NCBI RefSeq assembly: GCF_048544455.1
Contig: NC_133538.1
Coordinates: forward strand, 451,745,311-451,809,310
Source: Silene latifolia
Taxonomy: Eukaryota; Streptophyta; Magnoliopsida; Caryophyllales; Caryophyllaceae
Direction of reading: 5' to 3'
Length of the DNA: 64,000 bases
Shown: positions 24,415 to 33,048 of the stretch, in pieces
Layout: every line of letters starts with the position of its first letter
Position numbering within the stretch: position 1 is the first letter of the stretch
Notes under the pieces: model-generated
Seen by the model: only the letters and a program-made list of their open reading frames with translations
What the model was told of the DNA's origin: nothing
Databases searched by the model: none
Program-made: the position numbers and the translations under genes

Positions 24415-26011
24415 CTAATCCTCCATCATATCATCATTATCATCATCTTCCTCCATTGAAGTGGAATCATCTCCACTCCCACTTTCACTTCCTTGCTCTT
24501 CCTCACTTTCTTCTCCTTCCTCATCTTGAGCTTCTTCTTCTTCTTCAACATTCTCTTGAAACTCTTGTTCTTCACCTTCTTCATCAACACCCTAATCAAC
24601 AACATCCTCTCCACCCGGTCTTCCACCACTAGAGGTGATAAGAAAGAAAACTTCCCTATCCGCCCAACTAGGCAAAGGACATGATGGATCAAGAAGTCCT
24701 TGCCTAGCTAGATGTAGGAGGGGCGGATATTGGGCCTTGTAAGCATCCACACTATCATTGTAAGCTTGCTTGTGCATTTCCCTCATGAGTAGAGTCATAT
24801 AATCATTTCCTACCTCGACATCATTGGGTTTAAACTCGTGATACTCAAATGGGTAGGGTGGTGTGACAATGGAGGAGGAGGGCTCATCAATCTTGCCTCT
24901 TTGTTGTTGAATAATGTACTCGGTATCCTCAGAGAGTGGAAGAAGGTAGTTGGGTCGGTGAACACTCAATCGGAAAATCTTTGAAGGCAAAGTGAAGGAC
25001 CTAGCTTCATTGGGTAACCACCCATATTTGGTAACAAGAGGAGCATGCTTGACCCACTTAAACTTGTGAATCATGGTGTCCATATCAATGAGATGACCTC
25101 CTTTGACCGCCACATAAGTCTTGTCTTTGTTGAAATTTAGGTTAAAGTGCTTGGCCAAATGGGTAACTAGTCCTCTATTCACAATAAAAGCGGTGCCCTC
25201 TTTACCACAATCGACATTAAGCCATCTTTCAACCAAAGTCTTAGAGCATTATATGACTTAGTATATTCCCTTCCTATGTTCAAGGCCGACTCAAGAAGAA
25301 CAAAATCGAGCTTGGTAAGATGATTAGTGCCATATCTTGCTACCAAAGTATTCCCAATGACCTTATGCCACACTCTAATGGCCGGATGGTTGACTAATAG
25401 AGCACGACAATCATGAAAGCGAACAAATTTATTTTCGGAAATTGCCTCCCAAAGAGGAGCGGGATCATACTTTTTGGGGATCTTGTGATAGTACGAGTAT
25501 CACTAAGGCCTAAAATATTACTCAATTCACCAAAACTGATGCGTCTATTGGTATTTGCAAGACGAAACTCGATGTGGGTTCTAGTTTCCACCCTTGTAAC
25601 TTTCAAGGAACTCAAAAATTCCAATGTGAGGGAGGAGTATGTCAATTCCTTCATGGTGAACAATTTACCCAATCCTATAGCCTCAAAGAAGGTTTTGGTT
25701 TGTTCAAGAACACCCAACTTAGACAAAGCATCTTCACAAATAAATTTTGTAGGGATAATGGTCTTTTTAGCAAAGAGAAAAAATTTATCCCTATGAGAGT
25801 CGGAAGTGAAAATTACCTCCGGATAATTAGATAGTTGCTCAATGACCGGAGTTGTTGATGTTGTAGCTTCGATAGGGGGACCTTGTTGAACATCCAACCT
25901 TGCCTCATGAACTACCAATGCCTTAGACAATTGTTTTGCTTGAAGAAGTTGTTGCCTTTTTGAAAGTGTCTTCTTTGGGGGTGCCTTGTTACCTCCTTTA
26001 GTTCTTGCCAT
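24415..26011 (-). pseudogene. ATHILA ORF-1-like protein, broken
   Basis: Starts with MARTKGG at 26011. The N-terminal third is basic and Q-rich. Next comes a conserved block resembling the ATHILA ORF-1 family (FFEAIGLGKLFTMKELTY, SSLTLEFLSSL, then RISFGELSNILGL). After a frameshift near 25410 it continues in another frame with NHPAIRVWHKVIGNT. After a second shift near 25215 to 25236 it returns as AKHFNLNFNKDKTYV onward. An in-frame TAG near 24592 cuts off a strongly acidic E/D-rich tail ending at 24415; the sister copy at 54342 has GAG there. Function is unknown; in Athila elements this family lies in the central or 3' region. The family call rests on motif resemblance and position. Confidence 0.7.
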
Positions 26012-27056
26012 TGTTGATTACACCAAAGAGAGAATGAAATCTTAAATTTTTAGGTATGCACAAATCGATTTAAGATGAAAGAATGTTGCTTTGTTTCTTA
26101 AAAATCATCTCAAAGGTTGAAGATTTTGGTGTTTGAATGAATTTTTGTTGTAAAAGGAGTGATTAATTTTTGTTATGGAGAAGTTTGGATTTTATTTTGT
26201 TGAATTTGGTTGAGGAAATCTTGTTTTGTTGATGTAGAGGATGAGGGTTTTTGGGGTTTTTGTGTCGAGGGTAGTGTTTGAATGTAGAAGAAATGAAAAT
26301 GAATGAGGGAGTAAGGGTTTAAAAGACCCGTTAATTTTGAAAACAACAGCAGGGACGAGCGGATTGGTGTCTAGGACGCTCGGATTCTGCACTATTTGCT
26401 TTAGGAAAAGACGCTATGGGACGAGCGTCTTTGTAAAAAGACGAGCGGATTCCTCAATGTAAGACGAGAAAAATATTTGAAAGACGCTCGGATTCTGGTA
26501 CAGGGTGATTCCTTTAAGTTCAACAGCATAAAGACGAGCGTCTTCTCTACAAGACGAGCGTCTTGTATCAGAGGCGCGGATTCCTCACTGGGACGCTCAG
26601 ATTCTGTGACAGACCATTTTTTAAATCCCACATCTCAGCCAGACGAGCGTCTGGTGATATTGGACGCTCGGATTCATCAGGACGAGCGGATTCTCCACTG
26701 AGACGCTCGGATTTCTTCCTGTCCACACGGATTCAGGTCCATCCGTGGGTACTGCTTAACCCGTGTCATTTTCAATCTTCAATTCTCGTGTTCCTCATTT
26801 TTGGGGCACTACAAAGGCATGAATAACCTAGGCAATTGCTATCCCCACACTAAGTCAAAGCACTACACATCAATAAAGTTATAAGTCCCTCCCTCACTTC
26901 TCTCAAAAATGATGAATATCTTGATCAAGGCACAACAATATAAATCCAAAATGACAAAAATGCAATGTAAAAATTGAAATGCAAGTTAGGGAGATAGAAT
27001 ATTTACAAATGGTGGTTTAGGGAGGACTCCAGCAAACTCTCATCCAATGTGAGATG
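26012..27056 (-). other. A1 spacer between protease and ORF-1, with motif array
   Basis: About 1 kb where Athila elements would carry RT, RNase H and integrase; none is present. From 26351 to about 26745 it holds some fifteen units of GACGCTCGGATTC or GACGAGCGTC/GACGAGCGGATTC, the same motif family as in the A LTRs but with AAGAC-rich spacers. Frames at 26401-26826 arise because the array is poor in stop codons. Confidence 0.7.
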
Positions 27057-28310
27057 TCAAGGAGGCATGTTCAAGGTGTTGTTGATGTTACTCAACACCT
27101 TGAAGAAGTAGTCGAAAGCTTGTTCATTGTCATGATAAGGATCCTCAATAGATCTTTGCACTTGTTGTTCTCCATGATGGTCTTGGTTAATAGCATTACC
27201 AATGTAGGGATTGAATATCCCTTCGAACTCATCATCCCAAAGACCACAAACTTCGTCTACTTGATCATCAAAAATCTCTTGAGTTGATAGAGACAACTCT
27301 CCCTCTTTCTTGTTTTGGCCAATGAGGCCATCCTCTTCACTTATCATGGGTGAGTTTTTCAAGCTCTCTTTGTTGCTATTCTCCTGCTCTTTAAATGGAG
27401 CATCATCAACTTTCATTTTCCATTGGAATTCCGACTTCTTCCTATCATCCTTCCGGCTATAGTGATCAACCATAAAGCATGACTCATGAAAACGGGGAGC
27501 TCTCATGGTCTTGTCAAGATTGAAAGTTATGCTCTCGTCTCCCACTTCTAGAGTAAGCTCTCCGTGCTTCACATCTATCACCGCACCCGCGGTGTACAAG
27601 AAAGGTCTTCCTAGAATGATCGGAATATTGGAGTGTTCTTCCATGTCAATAATGACAAAGTCCACCGGGATGAAAAATTTCGCAACTCTCACGGGAACAT
27701 ATTCCCATATCCCTAACGGTGTCTTTGATCTATCGGCCATTTGGAGTGTGATGTTAGTACATTTAAGCTCTCCCATCCCTAACCTTTTACTAACCGAATA
27801 CGGCATAACACTCACACTCGCTCTTAGATCACACAAAGCCTTGTTGATCGTGGTGTCGCCAATGGTACACGGTATTGAGAAGCTTCCCAGATCTTTAAGT
27901 TTCGGAGGTGAACTCCCTTGAAGGATTTCATTACTCACCTTAGTGAAGGCGATTGTTTCAAGCTTCCAGATCGACTTCTTTTTCGTAAGGATTTCCTTCA
28001 TGTACTTTGCATAGGCCGGAACGTGATTGATTAATTCCGTAAAGGGAATCGAGACTTCCAAATTCTTCACAATTTCCATAAATTTTCCAAGTTGGTCATC
28101 GAACTTAGGCTTAGCTTGACGACTTGGGAATGGAAGTCTAATCACAATGGGCTCCTTCTCTTTGGCCTTATCTTCACTTTTCTTTGAAACTTCTTCTTTT
28201 GTTGGTTCTCCTTCCTTGGAGTTTTGCATAACTTCTTCTTTGTCACTAGCTTCCACAACTCCATCCTCAACTTGCTTCTTTGGACCTTCATATCTCGTAC
28301 CACTCCTCAA
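27057..28310 (-). CDS. Athila-type gag C-end and aspartic protease ORF
   Basis: 417 codons from the first Met; the true reading is a continuation of gag, since an in-frame TGA at 28335 is all that separates it from the gag frame upstream. Lysine/glutamate-rich N-terminus (to ~residue 75), then the conserved pre-protease region (LINHVPAYAKYMKEIL, then LKDLGSFSIPCTIG), the catalytic region CDLRASVSVMP, and PVDFVIIDM...IPIILGRPFL with the ILGRPF flap/helix motif. The active site should read DLGAS; here the G is R, by a GGA to AGA change. About 160 residues of charged tail follow, ending in a normal stop. No RT follows. Likely inactive. Confidence 0.75.
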   Translation of the reverse strand: MRSGTRYEGPKKQVEDGVVEASDKEEVMQNSKEGEPTKEEVSKKSEDKAKEKEPIVIRLPFPSRQAKPKFDDQLGKFMEIVKNLEVSIPFTELINHVPAYAKYMKEILTKKKSIWKLETIAFTKVSNEILQGSSPPKLKDLGSFSIPCTIGDTTINKALCDLRASVSVMPYSVSKRLGMGELKCTNITLQMADRSKTPLGIWEYVPVRVAKFFIPVDFVIIDMEEHSNIPIILGRPFLYTAGAVIDVKHGELTLEVGDESITFNLDKTMRAPRFHESCFMVDHYSRKDDRKKSEFQWKMKVDDAPFKEQENSNKESLKNSPMISEEDGLIGQNKKEGELSLSTQEIFDDQVDEVCGLWDDEFEGIFNPYIGNAINQDHHGEQQVQRSIEDPYHDNEQAFDYFFKVLSNINNTLNMPP

Positions 28311-28337
28311 GTGAATGACACTAACCGTTTCATGTCA

Positions 28338-29397
28338 TGGGGGATTACCTTGAGGTGGTAATTGCCCCTTTTGCCTTTGATAACTTGAAGATACTAGTTG
28401 GGTCAATTGAGTTTCCAACATTTTTGTGTGGGCTGGAATGTTGTTGATGGTGATGTCCTTTGCTTGGCTATCCTTTTGCATTTGAGTGAAAAACTCTTGT
28501 TGATTCTTTTGCATTTGGAGGACCGCTTTTTGAACTTCAAAACCTTGGTCATTTTGTTGATTGTATGGAATTTGATTTTCGTAACCTTGGTTTTGGTTGA
28601 AAAAGGGTCTTTGATTTTGGTTTCTCATGGGAGGTGGGGTGTATGTTGGTTGAGGGTTTTGAACATTTTGACTTTTGTATGAGAGATTTGGGTGGTTTTG
28701 GTGTTTTCATTGTAATAATTGGAATAAGGGGTACCACTTTTGTATGCTTGAAAAGCATTTACTTGTTCATTTGTTCCCCTACATTCACTTTGGTCATGTC
28801 CCAAAGTTCCACATTTCTCACATATCCCACTTGGGATTGATGAAGATGCTACCATGGCATTAATATGATGCTTTGGTGATTTTAAGGCTTCTTCAAGTTT
28901 AGCCATAGCCTTCTCAAACTTACAATTTATGGTATCAATATGAGCACTAAGTTGAGCACCCAATTGAGTAATAGAGTCCACTTCATGCTTTAATCCTCCA
29001 ATAGCCTTGCGAGGTCTACTATATTGTGAGTTATGGACCGCCATTTCCTCAATCTTGTTCCAAGTTTGATTATCGTCAACAATTCGGTGAACATACCATT
29101 TGATCCCATGTTGAGAATGTTTCTTGAGTCTTCATAAAGACCATTCCAAAATTGTTGTACCAAGAACCACTCGCTAAGTCCATGATGAGGACATGAGCGA
29201 TAAATTCCTTTTAATCGCTTCCAAGCTTCATACAAACATTCTTCATCCCTTTGCTTAAAACCCGTAATTTTAGATCTTAGTATGTTAGTCTTTTCCGGAG
29301 GGTAGAATTTTTTGTAGAAAGCTAGAGCCAACTTCTTCCAAGAGTCAATTCCAAGAATAGCCTTATCAAGGCTCTTCAACCATTGTTTTGCGGTGCC
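28338..29397 (-). pseudogene. Athila-type gag, central and C-terminal part
   Basis: Frames 28990-29424 and 28625-29044, then 28338-28628, form one gag in order. Visible are the retrotransposon gag core (ALAFYKKFYPPEKTNILR, then EAWKRLKGIYRSCPHHG and WFLVQQFWNGLY) and a zinc knuckle CEKCGTLGHDQSEC (CX2CX4HX4C). The Q/N-rich C-terminus leads to the protease. A two-base insertion near 29080 shifts frame after MFTEL, and another shift lies near 28700. The N-terminus is missing because the palindrome centre at about 29398 cuts it. Gag would form the cytoplasmic virus-like particle. Confidence 0.7.
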
Positions 29398-30091
29398 GAT
29401 TAGAGCCAACAATTGGCATCGCAAAACAATGGTTGAAGAGCCTTGATAAGGCTACTCTTGGAATTTACTCTTGGAAGAAGTTGGATCTAAAATTACGGGT
29501 TTTAAGCAAAGGGATGAAGAATGTTTGTATGAAGCTTGGGAGCGATTAAAAGGAATTTATCGCTCATGTCCTCATCATGGACTTAGCGAGTGGTTCTTGG
29601 TACAACAATTTTGGAATGGTCTTTATGAAGACTCAAGAAACATTCTCAACATGGGATCAAATGGTATGTTCACCGAATTGTTGACGATAATCAAACTTGG
29701 AACAAGATTGATGAAATGGCGGTCCATAACTCACAATATAGTAGACCTCGCAAGGCTACTAGAGGAGGAAAGCATGAAGTGGACTCTATTACTCAATTGG
29801 GTGCTCAACTTAGTGCTCATATTGATACCATAAACTTGAAGTTTGAGAAGGCTATGGCTAAACTTGAAGAAGCCTCAAAATCACCAAAGCATCATGTTAA
29901 TGCCATGGTAGCATCTTCATCAATCCCAAGTGGGATATGTGAGAATTGTGGAACTTTGGGCCATGACAAGTAAATGCTTTTCAAGCATACAAGAGTGGTA
30001 CCCCTTATTCCAATTATTACAATGAAAACACCAAATTCCACCCAAATCTCTCATACAAAAGTCAAAATGTCCAAAACCTCAACCTTCATAC
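28640..30091. repeat. Large imperfect palindrome of gag sequence
   Basis: Left arm about 28640-29397, right arm 29415-30091, separated by a loop of about 17 bases. The inner ends are GTTTTGCGGTGCC and GGCATCGCAAAAC. The right arm lacks about 60 bases near 29467 and about 27 bases near 29970, and differs at scattered sites. Both arms share the same frameshift in gag (GAATTGTTGACG), so the arms separated after that mutation. Confidence 0.85.
29415..30091 (+). pseudogene. Inverted gag fragment (family A)
   Basis: The + strand copy of the gag core and zinc-knuckle region, in two frames (29471-29833 and 29716-29973). The knuckle starts CENCGTLGHDK and is then cut by a deletion. The fragment ends exactly where the copia LTR begins at 30092. 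Confidence 0.75.
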
Positions 30092-31066
30092 TGTTGGAGC
30101 TTGTGTCCTCCACAAATTAGTGTGATAACATTTGTAAATCTCTTACAGGTTCACAAGGGTATACTTCGTATATTTAATCAGTTGATTAACGTTTACCTAA
30201 TAACGGTTGGCTTGCTAGAAAGTTTGACGTTATTATCATACAGATGGCGGTGATCAACTGGTCCCTAAAGGTCACACCTATAGGATGTGTTTGAAAAATG
30301 TGGTTATAGAAATATAATCACATTGATGCCCAATATGACTAAATAGTTAGTCAATGTGTTGATGAGATAATTATTTAATGAAAATTAAATAATATTAGTT
30401 TAGACGAATTAACTATCAATTTGTAAATTAAATATAATAAGTTATATTTAATTAAATATGTGTAATGTTAGCTTGGACGAATTAATCTGTTAATTCGTAA
30501 TTAAATATAATCAGTTATATTTAATATCAACAAGATGAATGTGTCATAGTGGTAATAGTGAGGGTACACATACCAAGAGGTCATGAGTTCGATCCTCACT
30601 AGATGACAATTCAACACATTTTATATTTTTGGAAAGACCAAAAATAAGGAGAATATACTCCTTATTTCGGTTAGATGGCCGAAATTAGGAAAGGATTATT
30701 CTTTCCTAATTGACTCCAAATTTCGGTCAGTATAAGAAAGAAAAGGAGAGAATTATTCTACCCTAATTCTTTTTCTTGACGTAGCCTCCTCTCTCATCAG
30801 AAAAAACACAAAAACAACTAAATTTTACAGAAAATTAGAGATCGATTCTAGCACAATCAATAGGGCATATCTCATATCGTCTTGGGTGAAACTGATAGGC
30901 GAATATCAATTTTGATATTGTTCTTAGGCCAATTTTGCTAGGACCGAAGGTTAATTCTGAATCCTTTATACTTTGTTTATGTATTTTGTTTATGACTATT
31001 GATCATCACTGTTAAATTCGTTATAATCCTTCAATATAAAGGGAAGTATACAGATTATTTCCCACA
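30092..31066 (+). repeat. Copia 5' LTR
   Basis: Runs TGTTGGAGC...TTCCCACA, 975 bp. The 3' boundary is set by the adjacent PBS. It holds a tRNA-like unit (30542-30608), direct ATTAAATATAAT repeats at 30420-30525, and a TATA-like TATAAGAA near 30731. Confidence 0.8.
30542..30608 (+). other. tRNA-like unit with Pol III A and B boxes in copia LTR
   Basis: TGTCAT at 30542 pairs with ATGACA at 30603-30608 as an acceptor-like stem. TAGTGGTAATAG (30547-30558) resembles an A box and D-loop, and GAGTTCGATCC (30585-30595) is a near-consensus B box/T-loop. The 3' LTR copy at 40654-40720 has GGTTCGATCCT, a full B-box match. The anticodon arm is poor, so this is tRNA-derived rather than a working tRNA. 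Confidence 0.55.
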
Positions 31067-33048
31067 AGTGGTACAGAGCACTAGGCCACGAATTTTGATT
31101 TTGATGATTTTCATAAAATTTGTATGTAAACATTGACAAATTTCCGAAAAAATTAGTTTTTTTTTCGGCTGAATTTTTTTTTGCCGTGAGTCTTTTTTAT
31201 TCGGCCTGTTTTTTTTCTTTCGTTTTTCTTTTGCTTGATGATTTATTTCCAATTTCCTTATATCATATCATTGTTTTAATCAGTTAAAATCATCATATGA
31301 AGAATTGGTAGATTTTGATTTAATGCAAATTTAAGTTAAAATACAAATATAATCGTCATGTTGATGATAAAAGAACTTGTTTTTGCTATATAGTTTTAGC
31401 ATATAAGATTAATCATGTTTGTTAATTCATTTGCTAAACCATGTTCTATTAGCAACTGTAAACTTTGTTCTTCATCAATTCTTGTATTAGGGCTTTATGC
31501 CGCAAAAGGAAAATAATTTTCACGGTTCAATTTTTTTTAGGGTTGCCGTGAAAAAAAAAACTGGTTTTTGGGTTGTTTTTTTTAATTGCCGGATAAAAAA
31601 AAAAGGAAAGTGTTTAGTTTTTGCCTTAATGCCGTTTAATATTTTTTTTTGGCTATTTTTATTATTCCAGCCGTGAGCTGGGAATTTATAAAAAAAAAAA
31701 AAAAATTGTTTATTGGGTTCTGCCGAGACCAAACAAAAAAACAAAAAGGGGGTTCTTTTTATTTTAGCCGATTAGTTATTGTGAAACGGTTCACAATTTA
31801 AAGATATCATTTTTAAAGCAGTTTAAAATTTTGACGGATAGAATTCATATTACAAGTTTAATATGGATTAAGAATGAAATTAATGTGATTAATTGCGAAA
31901 TTGTCACTTAATTTAATTTCAATAGGTGGTTTGGATAAATTAATCAACATAATTAAGGAATTGTGTCATGTATATTTAATTTATTTTAGTTGATGCCTTT
32001 TAATTTTGTTGAATGAATCGAATGAATTTTATTTTATTTACGTATTTAATTTTACAATCGGTTGTAAATTGTAATACTTAGTGTGGCCTTAGTCAAATTA
32101 TATTTTGGTAATGAAGGAAACATGATTTTTTATGTAATTATGAGATCTCGAATCTCCTTTATTTTAGTTTTGGGTTTTGAAATTAGAATGTAATAAATAG
32201 GTCAATTATGTAATTTTATTTATTGTAATTTCAAAGAAGACTAATGATGGAGATTGAAGCTCACTCCCGCTACATGGATCAAGATGGAACATCAAGAGAA
32301 GCTTCTCAGGTCCAAGGATGGATTCCAAACTTGTATTTATTGTTCATTTTGATAGGATAGGCCACACTAGGACTTTTACTGTTTTTACGTTTTTCATTAT
32401 TATTGCTTTTCATTCACATGTTAGTTAATGCATCATATTCCGCCTAAAACCAAACCACCTACTACTAAAACGCATGAAAATTGACTCATATAGGTTGTAT
32501 GTTAGTTTTCATGGACATGCAGATGTCACGGTCTTTAAGCCATCACCTTAGTTTATTCATTATCACATGCTAGATTATAGTTCACTTAAAATGAATTAAA
32601 ATAAAGTTGATGGTATCTTCCTCCAAAACGGAAATTGAGATTAGTCTTTATAAGGACAAACATCTATGAATCCCTTCTTCGTCGGTAGGCCTAATATGAC
32701 CCCTTCTACGTTGGGTAAGTAGTTGTGTTGACTTAGTTTACCTCAACATCATAGTCCGAAGAGTTTCTCGTGATTATGATGGACTAAAGATTGTATTTAC
32801 AGAAATTTATCGACCAAGAATTCTAACGGTAGAATTAGCTAAAAGGTTAGCTTATCAATTTACAGAGAATTGAGTCTTGGGATCATTTATATAATTCTTG
32901 AGGGAGGTCAATTGTATAAATGTTTTGAGTCTTCGCGTTATGACATTAGTTCATTAGACTTAAAATCAAAACGATGCACATGCTTATGATTTTTATTCTT
33001 CTTTCGCAGTGTAGAACACGATTATTTTCGATAATACTGTTACAACAA
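31067..33048 (+). other. Long copia leader
   Basis: Almost 2 kb between LTR and gag start, far longer than in typical copia elements. AT-rich with long T and A runs (for example 31155-31165, 31690-31705). No coding frame. CTTCTTTCGCAG at 32998-33009, forty bases before the gag ATG, looks like a plant 3' splice site, so part of the leader may be an intron; I cannot place the donor with confidence. Confidence 0.55.
31069..31079 (+). promoter_or_regulatory. Copia primer binding site, degenerate
   Basis: TGGTACAGAGC three bases after the LTR end. It matches the tRNA-Met PBS TGGTATCAGAGC with one base missing. Confidence 0.7.

Larger units (their letters stand above)
20675..29397 (-). mobile_element. 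Element A1: Athila-like, gag-PR-ORF1 without RT/IN
   Basis: A minus-strand element. From its 3' end leftmost: LTR 20675-22447, PPT, ~2 kb non-coding, ATHILA ORF-1-like pseudogene (24415-26011), ~1 kb spacer with a motif array, protease ORF (27057-28310), and gag C-terminal and central parts up to 29397. There it meets an inverted gag copy; gag N-terminus, PBS and 5' LTR are missing. The protease frame ends in an ordinary stop and no RT, RNase H or integrase follows. The layout resembles non-autonomous TR-GAG-type elements. Outer end at 20675 abuts unique DNA (GAAGT), but the matching TSD is lost. Confidence 0.8.

Noticed and set aside
24415..26011. ORF-1 as an envelope gene
   Set aside because: No signal peptide or membrane segments visible; motifs fit the ATHILA ORF-1 family, whose role is unknown.
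30542..30608. A functional tRNA gene
   Set aside because: No proper anticodon arm and mismatched T stem; kept only as a tRNA-like unit.
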